From Tritrichomonas musculus (Eukaryota; Parabasalia; Tritrichomonadida; Tritrichomonadidae): a stretch of 64,000 nucleotides of DNA. Positions 20,604 to 37,200 of this stretch are shown piece by piece (the first letter of the stretch is position 1; every line of letters begins with the position of its first letter). The stretch is from positions 7,378,001-7,442,000 of the forward strand of contig JAPFFF010000001.1 in the NCBI GenBank assembly GCA_039105265.1. Reading direction: 5' to 3'. The notes beneath the pieces were generated by a model that was not told where the DNA came from, made no database searches, and was given only the letters and a program-made list of their open reading frames with translations. The translations under genes were made by a program, and so were the position numbers.

Positions 20604-22246
20604 TTTCAATAAAGAATTATATCTACATTATATATTTTAAATATTACTAATATTTCTCCATTATTTATAGAGAAAAATTCAAAAAACTAAAAAAAGACGA
20701 TTAAAAAAAATTCAAATTTAAAAAATAAAAAAAAAAAAGTGAAATGTTCTCATTCCCAAACCGACGATACTATAAGTAGAAATATGAAAATTCATATTAT
20801 AACAATTGTTAAATATATATTTTGATTTCGTATATTTCTGTAAGAGAATTTCATAGAAATTTGAAATTTTGTAAAATTTTGCACAAATTTGTTTATTTTC
20901 TAACTTTTTAGCAAACGATTTTTTGCAATTTTAACTTATAATATAGAACAATGCATTTTATACCTTATGAAAGTATATTGTCCAATAACAATTACTGTAT
21001 ATTTAGAAAATTAGTAATTTTGGTCATTTTTGATATCTCCTTGCCAGTATATTTGATCTGGTCTAAATCATGTTTACCATTATTAATTCATATACTAATC
21101 ATTTTAAAATGAATTTTATCCGAATATATGAAATATTCACGATTTTTTCTCTCAAAAAAAATTCAATACTTCAGAGTTTCCATACCTTTGTAATAACTTA
21201 TCCTCATAAAAACCAAAAAATTTAAAAAAATAAATAAACTTTTTGAAGTTTTTTTCAAATGTTAAACATTATTCAGAAAAAGTCAAAAAAAAAAAAAAAT
21301 CAAAATAAATTTGCTCCATGAGCAGTGTTATTTTTAATTTTTATTAATAAAAAAATTGTATTATTTCTTTATTATATGAACGATCAACTTCATTGAATAT
21401 TGAATTAAAAATTGAATCTGAACCCTCTGGAGATAATCTAACTCAAAATTTTGAATGAATATTGTTTTCTTTGCTTACACAAAAGATTAAAAGGGATATC
21501 TCAATTTTTTGATATATAATATCTTGCTAATTTCATTAATATTTAAGTATATTATATAATATATAATTTATATATTGAATTAAATATTTATTATTTAATA
21601 TGTTTACCATAAAAGTATAATAAATTATTTTATTTTTCTTTTTTTATTATATAAGTACTATAATAAAGATAATATAGTTATTATTATATTTATTAATTAC
21701 TATTTATTATAATTAAAGCGTCTATAATATTTCATGGTTCAAAATAAATCTAAATATTAAATTTTTTATTTAAGTTCTCAGAAAATTTGAGACATATTTG
21801 ATGTAATATATAATATCTTTTATAGTAGCATATTTTTTAAAATTATATTTTAGAAATATTTAATATAATATATAATAGTAATAAAAACAAAATGACAAAA
21901 AGATATATAAAAAAACATCCACCAAATTTAATATATAAATAAATATAATATCAATAATTTTTCAATGCAAATGATCTTTTTCAGTCAATAAGATAGATTG
22001 TACGTTTATTTTGAAGTAACAACTTTTTCAATAAATAAAAATTTCTATAATTTTCATGTTATCTTGTCAATTGAATAATTTTATATGTTCATATTTTATT
22101 TATGAATAGCAATTGAACAAAATAATTAAAAATAACAATGTATAATCTAATTTTAAATCTCTATTACATGATATATAAAAATATTTAAAAACACATCTAT
22201 CAAAAAGTTATCAACAATCAAAGTGAAATAAAATCATAATATTAAA
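20604..22246. other. AT-rich upstream region of the talin-like gene
   Basis: About 1.6 kb of extremely AT-rich DNA with many homopolymer runs. I see no coding signature, RNA gene or repeat pair in it. It must hold the promoter of the giant gene. Confidence 0.5.
22234..22239 (+). promoter_or_regulatory. Initiator-like motif of the talin-like gene
   Basis: TCATAA lies 8 nt upstream of the ATG at 22247 and fits the trichomonad initiator pattern TCA(Y)(W). Confidence 0.4.
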
Positions 22247-25200
22247 ATGGATGATGATACAGTAATTCTTTATACAACAGACTCTCTTGAAGATCAAACA
22301 CCAAATTCTTATTCATATCCTATTGATATTACTGGAGAAGAATGCCTTAAGCTTGCAATGGAAAACATTGGAATGGTTCCATTGCCAGGATATAATTTAT
22401 TACTTCGAACAAACCACAAGAATTCATGGATTGATTTTCAGGTTTCACTTCGAGCGCAAGGAGTCCAAACTGGTGACATGATTATTGTTTTACCATCATT
22501 TTTTGAATTACCAGCCGATTCATCAACAAATTTAAATTCATCAGGATCATCACTTTTTAATTCAACATTTGAAAGCGATAGTTCTTTTTATAATCCAACA
22601 ACATTTGACTCAGGATCATATGCTGACAGTCATTTAGTTCCATCTCCAATGCCAGATACATTGCTTATTCAACCTTCCCAGCTCGATCCTGGTTTTGAAA
22701 ATCCATCTCCATTAATTGATAATTCATTTAATATTAACGAAGCCTATGAAGCAGTACCAGCACCCCAATTACCTTTTGAACCTATCAAAATTGAGGCAAT
22801 CAATATGGATGAAATTGGATCTATGTCTGATGAAGAACCAGATAATACTAATTCAAATTTAAATAGTAATGATAGTATAAATAACAGTAGCGGACTAATT
22901 GCTGAAAGCCCAACAATAAGTAATAATAGTAATGCTATTAGTGATACTCTTAGTAGTGATTTTGGTAATAGCCCTATTACTCCAAATAACAATGTAGTTA
23001 ACAGCAATATGGTTAGCAGTTTTGATAGTGGTAACTTTTCTGGAATGAATAGTTCAAATGAACTTCCAAGCATTCTTATGACATATAGTGGAAACCTTCC
23101 ACTCAACCGAAATAGAAATCGTACTGTAAGATTCCAAAGCATTTCAGGAAGTGGTTCGGATAATGAAAATGCTGATGTTGATCTTTTTGTAGGTGATGAC
23201 GCACTTGATTTACAAACACATGCATTTGATACTTTTCGTAATTTTGAAAAAATCGAAACTCCTAAAAAGAAAGAAGGCGATACTCAAACAGTTGCTCTTG
23301 CTACCTATGAAGGATTTGATAAAGGTGGAAAAGTATTCACATATGAACTTACATTATCTTATGAACACTTTCTTGAAGAAGTTCTGAAAAATCTCAACTT
23401 AGAAAAAGAAGGACGCTATGTAATTGTTGTCAAAAGAGCAAATGAGAAGAAAATTTTTGGCCGCGATAATTTTTTGGATGAATATTTATTACAAAATCAA
23501 GATTCTGTTTATTTATTCAAATGTCTTCATAAAATTAAAATTGATTCAAGTAATTTTGTTCCTGAAGTAATGAATCTAGATTTATCAAAAAGCGTTGATG
23601 ATCTTTGCGCAGATATTGGTCGTCATTTTGGATTTGAAGGATATTTAACTTACAATTTATATACTGTCGAAGAAGAAAAACCTAGACCATTAGATGGAAC
23701 TTTGACTGTTTTAGAACAAACAGAACATATTAAGCGTTTTACTTTCCAAAAACAATATTACGTTTTTTCAGGTGAAGATCTTTTCACATTGGATACTGCA
23801 AAAATAGCAGTTCACGATGCAATGCGCCAACTTCCAAAAGATAATGTTATTTTAAATGAAGAAGAAGCAGCCAAAATATTATTATTATATGCAATTGCTG
23901 ATAAAAAACGCGGGAAACCAATCGATTATTTCAAATTTGCAAATAAAGCCAATACATACTTGCCAGATTCATGCAGAGATATGAAATTAACTTCCAAAAT
24001 GAAAAGCTATCTTAAGCAATACAAAAATGTTGATCCATTCAATGCTATTCGAAGGATTTTAAACTTTTTAAGACATAAACAAGGCTTTGGTTCCTACAAT
24101 TTTTCAAAAAGTCGTGTTGAAATCAAATACAAAGGGAGAAAGATGCGCCAACCAATGATAATTCAAGTAGCTCCTTATTGTCTTCGCTTTATTCGACCTG
24201 TTTCAAATATACTTGAAGATCGAGTTTCATATTCAAAAATCTTCTCTAATGAATTGCTTGGGGAAAGGCTCCAAATTCAATTCTCCACACGTAAGGGTAG
24301 ACAAGCAAAATATACTATTATTGGCCCAGACAGTGAAAAAATCAAATTTTTAATGGAACAATATATGCTCATCATTAGAAAAATTCAACACCAAAGAGCT
24401 AAAGAGCGAGCTAATAAATTTGGTGGTGCAGTTATTGATCGCATTGATGAGCATGATAAAGTTATGCTATATACTTACACATCTTTCAATGATAAAGAGC
24501 CTAAATTGCTTCCATTTGATCTTAAAATGGATGGAATGATAGCAACTCAATATGCGGAACAAAATCTTGGAATCCCTCATTCTGAAAACAACGTAATGAT
24601 AATCAGAATCTATAAAGAAATGTTTCAATGGGCCAAATCAGGCCAAATGATTCGAATGCTGAAAGTACAAAATGAAATGCACGCCTATCTCTTGAGAAAC
24701 AATCGTCCAATTCGTTTTCATTTTTCAGATGGCCATACAACAAAGATTATTATTGATATTACGAAGCCTATCGAGGAACTTGTTGAAGTCGTTTTCCATC
24801 ATCTTAAAATTACACCAATGCTTGGATATACGTTTTTCAGCCTTGAAGATCCAAAAAATCCAAAACCACTTGATAGCCGTTTTACAATTCCTGAAGTTTG
24901 CCGTAATTGGGATGATCTGCTTTTCAAAAGAAGGTTCTTTGTTATTTCAGGGGAAGTTTTATCAAACGCTTTTTCAACTCATTCAACTTTTGCAGATTGC
25001 CAAGAACAATTCCTCAAAGGAGGATGCAAAGTTACTGAAGATCAGATAATTGAACTTGCAGTGCTCGCGCATTATGCAAATGCAGATGATGCATCTACCG
25101 TCAAGAATATTAAGATTATTGATTGGAGCAAGGAAGCTCCACAAGGATTTAAAGTTACCAAAAAGTTTCAAACTAAGTTAACTGAAGCTTTGAAGAAATC

Positions 25201-28200
25201 ATCTCCAATTGATTCTTTCAGTGCCGCTCGATCATATTTAGGAAAAGTTCGTAAAATAAAAGAATTTGGAACAGAAAAGTTTTTAGCTCAATACACAGAT
25301 CTTACGCCACCACCATCAAAAGATGGCAAACCCACGAAAGGATTGGTACTCGAAGAAGTAACTTTGATTGTTGGACCGTTGCGTGTTATTATTTTACAAC
25401 AGTTGCCTAAAGGTGAAATCGTAGTTATAAAAGATTTGTCTTATAGGCTTATAGTTACAATTGAATCTCTCGGACATCGAATGATTATTCGCCATATAAA
25501 TGGCGACGATACAATTTCCGGATTTGAATTGAAAGTTAAAAATGCAAACGTTGCTTTAATGTTAATCAATTATAACATTAAAATTATTCATGATTTGATG
25601 CTTGCCAAACAGCGAAAGAGGAAGGCTGAAGCAGAAGAAAATGCCAAACGCCTTGCTGGTGGATATATTGATGAAAATGGTATCATTCGAACGAGAATGA
25701 TGGATTTCTATGTTTCAAAGGATTTAACAAAATCAGATAAATTACCCAAAGTTTGGCTCGAACTTGAGAAAAGCGGAGATGAAGTTGTCCAAATTCTCAC
25801 TCCAATTATGAAATTAAATCCAGAAATAAAATGGGTCATTCTTATGAGGCTTGTTCGAAAAGAATGGGCTTGGGTTCTTTTTGAAAATACGTTAGAATCA
25901 GTTGAACCGGAACGATTATCAATTATTTATGTTCTAGAAGCATATCCAATGATTGAAGTTAAATTCTCAATGGGAATGACAAAAACAATGAAACTTCCAA
26001 TTTACAAAAAAGTTTCAGAACTCGTTGATATCATTGCCGATAAATTAAATCTTAACTCATCTATTGGATTCACTCTTTTCCTTCTCAAAGGTAAAGAAGA
26101 AATTCCACTTGATGGTAATATTACACTTCCTGAACAAACACCAATATATGATCATCTTTTCTTCAAACGAAGATTCTTTATTCTTTCCAAATTTGATATG
26201 GAGGATGATGATTCCTTATATCAACTATTTTGCGATGTTCGTGCATTAGTTCATGCAGGAAAAATTGAAATGGCAAGTGAAAATGCACTTAAATTAATGT
26301 ATTATGAACTTAAAGTTGATTATCCAATTCCATTAACAAAAGAATCAATTCCGAAGGACCATGAAAATTATCTTCCAATTGGAATGAAACCAAAAGAAAA
26401 AGTTTCAAAGTTCATCAAGACAATGATTGATGAACATCCAGTTAAAGATAGGCGTGAAGCGATGATCGAATATATTCGTCTTGCTCGAACTTTACCAACT
26501 TTCGGTACTGAAAAATATGATCTTGTTTTAGTTGAAGAAAAGAAAGATACAGTTGAAAGGAGCAACGTTTTTATTTATATTGGACCTTATAAGATAATCA
26601 TTAAAGACGAATCACAGAAGAAAATACTATTTACAATACCGTCGTATAAATTATTATTGGGCGTTAACAGCACTGAACAAGAATTTTGCATTAGTTATCA
26701 TAACAATGAAGACAATACAATAATCGAAAAGATTCATCTTGAATCACCAAATTCACAAAAGATATCAGGATTCATCTTATCTTATCTTCAATGCTTAAGC
26801 CAAATTTTATTGAAGAGAATCAAAACAAATGATGAAACTCAACCAACTGATAGAATTGAATTAAAGACTGTTTATGGCTATGATATTGAACATTACGTAA
26901 AATGCACATACGATATCAGATGGACAGGTGATATTGTTATTGAATCAGCATGCAGAGGTCTTGGACTTGATCTAGAAGGTCAGTATTCATGCTTACTTAG
27001 AAAATCAAATGAAGATTTCGAATGGGTTGAACCAGATGTCGTTTTTGGTACATTGAATCCAACATTTGCTCTTTATGTTCATATTTATCATGAATTCATG
27101 CCAGTACAAGTTACCGCACCTGTTACTGGATATGAAAGATTCATGTATTTGAAAGTCACAAGAAAAGTGAAGAAATTAGTTGATGAAGTTGCATTCAAAA
27201 TGTTTATTGATAACCCAGCAGGTTACACACTTTATTATGACAACCTCGGAATTTTAGTTCCTTTAGATTTGATGGATCCCATCCCATATCATGTTATTGA
27301 CTTTTCAAAGCTTATCTTTAAGCGAAGGTTTATGATATATACCAAAGAAGATGTTATTTCTCCAATATCTTCTGCAATGATTTATCCAGATTCGAAAGAA
27401 AGATTTCAAAATGGCAAATTCAACATTTCAAGTCAAAGAATGCTTGAATTAGTTGGCTATCAATTAATTGCAGAATCTGGAGATGATCAAGAAGTTCAAT
27501 CGATCGAAGTTCCAGATGATTTATCATCATATATTCCAAAAGATTACACTCCGAAACCAGACTTCAAAGATAGATTAAAGACAGCTTTAACAGCGCGTGC
27601 ATCAGCTAAAACAAAGAACACAAAGGCTCGCTCAGCTTTCATTGTTGGAACATCTAAATTGAAGAACTTTAGATGCGAATTCTTTAATTGCTATGATTTC
27701 CATAAAGAAGCTTCATTCATTGGAAGTAAGTCAAGAAAGAGGCTATTGAAGATGCTACTTGACCCGAATACAATGGTATTATTAGATGCAACAACAGAAA
27801 AACAAATTATTTATGCACCTCATAAAAACATTGTAAGCACTCATTTAATCAAAAACAACGTTATTATGCAAATTACAAGCAGATCTGGAACTAAAAACCA
27901 ATCATTAGATCGAGTTGTCGTTGCTTCAGATAACGCCGCTAAAATTGTAGCAACAATTTTGAACTATCGACATGTTGTTTTACCAAGCTTAGATAAAAGA
28001 GAATCAATTCAAAAACTTCCATCAATTAATCCTCAATTCCAAGCATTAGTTGATCAAAACTTCTTATCAAATGGTACAGTTGATATGAAAATTTCAAGAC
28101 AACTTGAACATCCAAAGCCGCCAATTCATACAATGAGCAAGAAATACAACGTTAAAGAAGCAATTCAAGCTGGCCTTTACCGAATTACTTATCCAGATAA

Positions 28201-31200
28201 AGGTGATTATATGATATTATCATCAAAAGAACGAAAGCGATATGACAATAAATATACATGGCTTTCAGTTGAAGATAATTTAATCGATGCCGACCCAATT
28301 GAAAATTCACATTGTTTCATTATGCTAGAAAAACCTTACTGCCAAGTAATTGGCGAAAACATGCACATCAAAGAAAATTATGTTGATATGAAAACGATCA
28401 TTATAGACCTTTGCAAAGTACTTGTTGATGAATTTGGATTTGGAAACTATCTTGGTTACACTCTTTATGAATTCTGGGAAGGCAAACAAAGACCACTTGA
28501 TTTCCTCTACAATATTCCAACAAACATGGAGAATTATATTGAAGTTGTTCTTCGAAGAAGATTCTTCTTATTCACAAAAGAAATTTTAGAAGATGAAAAT
28601 ACATTAAGAGCTTCATATAAATCAGTTAAAAATCATGTTTTGACAGGAAATACAATGATCATTTCTGATGACGCTGCTGCTGAATTAGCAATTTACTCTC
28701 TTTATTATACAGCGCAATTTAAATCTGATGTTTTACCAATCATTTCAACAATGAATGAACAAAAGCTTCGACCTCTTTTACCAAATGGAATTAAAGCTAG
28801 TCCCAATATTCTTAAGAAATTTACAGCTTTGGGCACTGTCATTGAACCACTTGAACCTTTAGAGGCAGCTATGAAATATATCATTTTGGCTAACTCTTGC
28901 ATTGGATTCGGTATGGAAGAATATCCTTGCTACTACTCTGAAGTTAACAACTTTTCAATGACAAACGTTAATGCTTTAATTAGACTTTGTCCTTATTACA
29001 TATCATGCGTTTATGATGATAAAGTGCAAGATGAAATTACTCGTTTCGGATGGAATAATATAGTCGAATATACTCGTGATGATATTGTTACAAAAGTTAG
29101 ATATCAGAATGATAGTGGCGTTTTCATCTCAATTGAACTCAAATCAGACAAAGATTGCCGCGAAATATTTTCATTCTTTAATGATATGATGGATCTTTTC
29201 ACCCGTGTTGACCTTTCTCATTTGGGAGAGCTTCAAGAAGATGAAACTATTCAAGAAAACTTCAACTTCGAAGATTTCGACCTTGAAATGGTCGCTGACG
29301 ATAATTTCAATTATGATGATCTTAATGCAATTCGTGTTTATCAAAATAAAGCAGACTTTGAACTTGGAAATGTTGCTGATAACGAATCAATTCAATTCCT
29401 CGAAGATACAGCAAAATTAGGTAAAATTGAAGATAATGAATGGAAGTGGAGAGCAACTGAAGACGGCTTAATGATGAAAAGAGCATCTAATTTGCTTGAC
29501 GAACTTTCAAGAGATCTTGATTTCGACTCATTAGAAAGCCTTTCTGCTCAAGATTATACATATCGTATTAATTTAATCAATGAAGAATTAAAGAAATATG
29601 ATTTTGATGATGAAACAAAGACAAACTTCTTAAATATTGCAAATTCACTCGAAAGTCTTCGCGATTCTTCATTAAATGCTGATGATTTTGAACTTGCTGA
29701 GCCAAGGAAATTATTAATAACTCGTCAATTCATGATATGCCGTGGATATATCGAAGATAAAATCGTTTTAATCAAATCAAAAGTCGAAGAAGAAAATCTT
29801 GAAGATCAAGAAGATATTAATCCAAACACATTAGCACTTTCATATAATTTAGTTGGTGCATCTGAAATAATGGAGAATATTATAAATCTTATGAATATGA
29901 AAGATAACGAAATGGAACCTGCGAAGAGGCAATTCAAAGTGGTTAAGACAACAATTATTACACACTCAAGATTAACAACACAAATCTCAGGAATTATTTT
30001 GAAGAACAAAGATCCAGCAATTCTACCTCAGCTCATCAATCCACTTCTTCTTCAATTGAAGAATACTGAACTAGAAGTCAAAGATCTCATTGTTCAAGGA
30101 AAAGAAAATAATGAAGACTTTTCAGATATCAATGAATTGCTCATTGATTTCAACAAACTTATTCAAAATCTTGAAATTTCGCCAGCACTTCAACAAACCA
30201 ATCAACCATTGAAGACAAACAAGTATGTTTTAATGACTGGCGATTTAAGAGAGATGCCAACTCTAGTTAAGTCATTAGAAGAAACAAATGAAGCTTTGAA
30301 TGAATTAGATGAAAATGATCTTTTATCATTCCCCGATCTTCAGCTTTATAAGAGCAATTTATCTCTAAGTATCCATTATATTAATGATCGAATGGTCACA
30401 TTACAATCAAATCCATTGAATGATGTAGCAAGATCAGAAATGCTTCGAGCATTGAACGACTTGCAAGAAACTTTTGCATCCCTTCAACTACCAGAGGACA
30501 CACCAGAAGTAAAAGAGAACAAAAGAGTTTTTAAAGTTGTAAAAACAACGATTAAAAGCCGCGGCTTCCTCAGGCGTGAATTATTGAAAGTTTCTACCAT
30601 AAACATCACTCCTAACAATGTTCAAGCTATTGAAATTGACTTAAATAACCTTATTAATCGTCATGGTGGACTTGATCCTGAATTGAAAGATAAGATTCAT
30701 GATGAAGATCCCGAAAAAGTTGATGCAGCATTGAAGACCTTGCGCGATTCAAGATTCTTAATCAGTGGACTTTCAACACAGCTTCAGAATACACCAGCAT
30801 CAGGTGAAGTAATTGCCAAATTACAAAAAGTTATTTGCGATTTGGACCTGAAGCTTCCTGAAATCAAAAATTTAGGCGTTTTAGTCAACAGAATTGGAAA
30901 TGATTTCACTTATCCAGTTATTGTCGAAAGTCTTGAAGCAAATATTAAGAATGCTTTGATTGAACCTCCACCAACAGAAGATATCAATCAATGTCCTCAT
31001 CTTGCCAGATTCAGACAACTTCAAATTGATACAGCCAAATTACTCAATCAAATTAGATCCACACTTGATTCTCCTTCTATCAGATCGAATCCAGATTTGC
31101 ATGAAAGAATATCCGCATTATACTCAAGATGTGTTGCAAATTATTCCAAACAAATCGATTTAAGACGCTTAATTCAATCTCACCCATACGATAAAGATAT

Positions 31201-34200
31201 CCTTAATCGTATCATTGAACTTGTTGACGATCTTGACAACATAGCAAGCAAATTATCTGCTGCTAATCAGTCCATTTTAGATCCATCTTTGAGTATCTTA
31301 CTTTCAAATCAATTGAATCTTCTTTTGAAAGATCTCAAATCATGCGATACTGCTCTTCGTGGAGCTCCACTTGATGTTTTCCATGAACCACCAAGTGATG
31401 ATTTAATTGCTGAATTAGATGAACTATTGAATGGATTGACAAATTATTTGGTTCCACAAATTGATCAAAGCCTTTCAAGAGGAATTATGGTTCCACAATA
31501 CACTGAGTTACAAACCAAAGTGAAAACACTTTTACCACTAATTCCAAATTATCTGGAAGCAGGTAAACATCAAACTAATGAGTTCTTCGTGATGACACCA
31601 ACCATGAAAGATATAATTTTGAATACCAAATCAAGTACAGAAGCAATTGATTCATTGAGTGGAGCCGATCAATACACTGATCGATTGATTACCATATTTG
31701 ATCATATCATGCTTGGCTCAGATGCAAACTTTGATATTTCATTTGATTTACTACAAAGCGTTGTTGATTCTTTGGCTGATTTCATCAAATTAACCGAAGA
31801 ATATGCTGAAACACCAGGAATTGCAGATGAAGCTAAGCTACTTCTCAAAGACTTCTCATTTAAAGGAACCAACTTGGAGCAATCACTCATAACTACCATT
31901 AAATCACAAGATTCAGATCAACTTGAGCATTCAAAGGATCTCATTCTTCAATTCAGAGGAAACCTTCAACAGATCCCTGCACCAATTCGTTCTTCACTAG
32001 ATCAAAAGAAGTTCTCATTAATGATCTCTAAGATTTCGATCATAATAAGAAATTGCAACTATGCAATATCTTGCATAAGACATCTTCCTTATCAAAAGAA
32101 ACTTTTAATTAACAGTTCCAAATTCACAAAGATCACCAAAGATGATGAAATTGAAGATTCTATTCCTATTGTCAAAGAGCAATGTGATGAAATGAATAAC
32201 CATCTTGAAAAACTTCTTTCCTATTCACTATTGAAAGAGAAGAAAGCGACCCTTGAAATTATACAACAGATGAAAGACACATTTGATCCATTGAATAGCT
32301 ACTTTGATGGAATGGATGAGAATGATCTTCTTGAAATTCTCGTCAAATTGAATGATTCTAAGATTTTCATGAAAGAATCATCAATTTTTATTGCACCTGT
32401 TGTTGATGATCCCAATTTAATCTCTTGTGAACGTATTCGATCAGACAATGTTAACATATTAATGCGTGCAATTCAAGCTCCTCATTTAACATATGAAACA
32501 TCGAACCAAATGTTTGAAGAATTACGACCACAACTTGAAATAGTTGATCCTCTTCTTTCTGAATTTAAAGAGAGAGATGATGTTGTCAATCAAAAAGAAT
32601 TCAAGAAATTGCTTGATTCTTATTCTTTAGATATTAATAGTTCAATTTCAAACTTATTAACTACCAAGAAAGTTGAACAACAAAAAATTGTTGATGATCT
32701 TTATCGTGAGACCTCGACTGTTCTTCCAGTTTTAATGGAAAATCCTGAATATGGCGAATTCCAGACTGAAGTTACAATTCTCTTTGAAATATTGTCCAAA
32801 TATACATCATTACCATTATTATCAATTAGATTCACAACTCCATTGCAAGTTAAGAAAGAAATCTATTCTAAATCGAATTGCAAAGATTTACTTACTAAAA
32901 CGATTGAAGAAATCGGAAGTAACACGACTCTTTTATCACCAGATCTTTCAGATGGACTTGCCAATTTAATGAATTCTTTAATTTCATCGCCAGAATCGAT
33001 TCCAAGATACTTAAGCCATGTTTCTCGTCTCTTATTTACATCAATTACATCGAGAAATTTATTATATGCGCCAGTTGCTGTAAGAGCTGCAATTTCTGGA
33101 TTTGATGATAGAAACGACATGTTTGACCTTCTTGAAATGTTAATTATCCAAACTGCCCGAAGAGCTTCAATTCAATTAAATCTGATCCATCAACCATTTA
33201 ATGAAATTGAAGCTGAATTTGCCGAAAAGAAGGAGAACTTTAACGAACAACAACGATTTTGGTTTGCACATTCAAGTAAATCGTTGAAATCGATGGATAC
33301 AACCTTGCTCATTCAATGTCCATCGATTACGACATTTGTCTTTGATTATGTTCCGATGCACAAGATTCAACAGAATCTTCTTCTTTTATCAGACTCGTTA
33401 AATAAGACGAATCTTCGATCGGCAGCCAAGAATTATGAAGATTGGCTCTTCCAAAGCGACATGGCGGCAGCCGCCTTCTTCATGGCTCACATGGATCAAA
33501 TTGCATCTGTTTGTGATGATTTATTGTCTGAAAGTCATCATAAAGTGCCAAGCTTCCTTAAAGAATTCGTTAGAAACTCCGCAAATATCTTGAAAGAAAT
33601 AGACAGATGCGTCTTCTATTGCACTCCTTCATTGTCGCAACTTGCTCGTTTATATCTTGACTTCTCAGGAAAGTATTTCGAGGAATTAAAGACAATCTTT
33701 TCCGATGACAAAACAGTTCTTATTTCGTCATCTGTTGATTCTCTCACCAGAATCAAGCCAGTCATTCTTTATTGGGCAAATAATTTCGCTAATGTCGATG
33801 AATATCAATATACATCAACAATTCAATCTTGTGGTTGTCCAATCGTTTCTCGTACTGCTGATATCCAATCAAGCTCAATTCCTCCAGAAGCTGAAAATTC
33901 AGTTGCACTTGACATTGCTCCTGCGAATGGCAAATTAACAACAATTAACGCTGTCATTAAATCTGGAATTAAGAATGAAATTGAAAAAGCTGAGAAACTT
34001 CAGAAAACTGCAGATAAAGCGAATGAAATTGCTTTCGAAATCATCGCTCGTCCTCCTTATGGCAATGAAACAAAGATCTCTAAAGAGGTCGGACGTTATG
34101 GAAAGGCAGTTTCAGCCATTCTTGAGAAGTTAGCCAAACATCATAAAATTGATTATTCACAGCTTCCTTCTGATGCTGTTTATCAACGAAGTGAAGACGA

Positions 34201-37200
34201 TTTCCTCGATGAAATCGATGATCCTAAGATGAAAGACTACTTACGAGAAATTCGCAAATTCTTAAAGAAAGTAACAACAATTAAATTGCATGGAATGTTA
34301 CGTACAGCTTTGACAGGAAGAATTTTATCAAGAAATGAAATTAATGAACATAAATATCCAGGCTTGCTTGATCCGATTCTTCTCATTAATGATTGCGAAA
34401 CACGTGGAATATTGTCAATTGATGCCATTCAAAGTAAAGACAAAAATATCAAAGTTGAAAAAGAAAAATTATGTTCTTCTTCAAGTCAAGAAATAGAAAA
34501 TATTTTGTTCAGGAAGTTGCAACATAGTTTCCTTATTCAAAGATTGACATCTTTGAAACAACAACAAATTCTCGAATTTCCAATCGTTTTATCACGATTA
34601 TCACAAATTGAAGAAGCAGAAAAAGTTCGAATTGGCAAAGAAGAAATCACTGCATCTTATGATTTCATTGTTAAACAATTCGACAAACTAAATGAAAGAT
34701 CTGATTTGAAGGAATTGCAAAAGAATTACATACCAGATCAAATTTTAATTCAACAAATCATTCTTGCTAAGATGATTCGTGATCAACAAACGAATCCAGC
34801 ATCACCAAGCAAATTTGCCAAGCGTATAAATAAAGCAATGGAATCATTGTTGCTTTCAGCAATTGAACAATTGAAGACATCAACACCTAAACAAACAACA
34901 TTGACTGAATTAAGTGCAATGTTAAATCGTGGATTTGCTCAAATTACGCTAATTAATGTTCTTATTCAACTTCTTCAATTCATAATTATTGTTGATCCTG
35001 ACATTCTGAAGTTTGCTCAATCACCAGAAGGACAAGAAGCAATTACATCTCCTCTTCCAATCGAACAAATAGGAAGAGAACAGAGCCGAATTGCACAAGA
35101 TATTCAACTTGTGTCAAAACCAGGCTTACTTTATTCGAGTCTTCAATCATACATGCAACCAAACACTGTTATTAAAATAAGAGTTATTATTAGCTTGTTG
35201 AATATTTTAACTTCTGAAGAAGCTGAAGATTTCATGACAAAGAACATCATACCAACTGTTGCTGATCTTCTTGATTTCGCTGTCACTCAACAAAACTTGA
35301 TCATTCAATCAAGAACTGATCAAGAAAATGCGCCAACTTTAATTGACACCGAATTAATCACAAAATCACAACAAATGATTATGAACTTAACGTTACGTAC
35401 ATCTTTGTTGTATCGTCTTTTAACTGCAAAAGATGCACAAATATTGATTAATCCAAACGGATTAGCAGCACTTCAAGAGTTGAAATCTAAATTAGCATTA
35501 ACAAATGAAGAAATTGAATTACATACAAATTCAATTGTTGCTCAAGTTTTAAGTTCAGAAATTTCATCAAATGAAATTCAAGGAATATCAGCTGATGATT
35601 TAACTTCTCAACAATTGATGCTTGTCCAACTTTCTACATTGATTGCTTCAGGTGTTGTTAATCTTAAACTGAATTTGAAAGCATCTCTTCATGCAACACT
35701 TCGTGCAATTCAACCTCATCAAATTGCAGAAATGTCTTCTAATAAAGATGCATTTGCTGCAATCAAACCTCTACATCATCCTTATTATACTCTTGATTCT
35801 TATCTACTTGAAAATCATTTCCAGTTGAAATTGCATAACATTTACGCAATTCGTGAAGCAATTGTTAAACTTGAAATTAAATTCCCTGACTTGCAGAAAT
35901 CTAATGGAATCATTGATGTCAGCAAATACTCTGATAAAGAATTGGCTTCACTTAGATCAACTGCAGCAAACATTGTTTCAAAACATTTGGCTTCAGATTC
36001 AACAGTAATTAAGTCAATTGAATCATTAAATGAAGAAGATGGTGAAACAATTCATGGAATTCTTCTTGCAATAGAAAGAATAATTCACTTAAATGAAAAG
36101 AAAGAATTAACTCGATTCAACCTCCTTGAAAATCATATTTTCGACGTTGAATGCACACGTCAGATCTTGAATGAATCAGAAAAAATGAAGAAACAAAAAG
36201 AAGATTCATTATTCCAAGAAAATGTTGATTCTAATTCTGAAGTTGTTATTGAAGAAGAGGAAGAAGAAGCTGATTCAAATAAAGAAAAATCACAAACTAT
36301 AATTAATCCTTACTTGAAACTAGAAGAAATTGAATCAGAACTAGAAATTTCAGAAAGAGCAATATTTGCTTCAAGAGTCCTTGTTGAAATCAGTGTTCTT
36401 GCTAGGAGAAGAGCTGAATTATCATCCAAATTGACACATAAAGATGCAGCTTCAAAGATCGGCGAAATCAGTGAAAAGAGGCTTTCAAAGCTGATTTTGT
36501 CACTCAAGGAACAATACGAAAGTGGAGAAGATTTGCCGGAATACTTGGAGCCATTGACACCAGAACAATTAATCACACAGCAATTACTTCTTCAAAGTCT
36601 CATCCAACAATTGACAAATGACACATTCATTCAAACGTGCGGAATTGATTTGGATGTCATGAAGAATTTCCCTACATCTCAACTTGTTCCACTATTCTTT
36701 GACTCTCTTCTTCGACAGGCTTCAACTAATCCAAATTCACTTCGATCTTTGCAAAATCCAGAATTAAGATCACTTGTTTATGTTTGCGATTTAGCTCCAT
36801 ATCATGTTGCACGTTTAACATTGTATCGTAAGATGCTTCTTTATATAAAGAGCATCATAACAACACTTGATTTGAACCAGAAATATTCGAAGCTTTCATC
36901 AAGCAAACAAGAATTTTTAACAAACAAAGCTTATGATAAGAATGAACTTGTTCCTATTCATGAGCTTTTGAGAGTTTCTCTTTCATTGAAAGCAGCTTCA
37001 TCTGAAGTTCAAGTTGCTCATTTATCTGAAGAAAAAAACAAACAAATTCGTGAATTGAATGCAACACATAAACTGTCACTTCAACTTAAACCAACGAATC
37101 TTTACTTCCAATTATCCGAAGCAAACTCAACTAAAGCATCAACTGAATTTGGTTATAATCCATTTAACATTGAACTTGATCATTCGTTAATTAAAGTCAT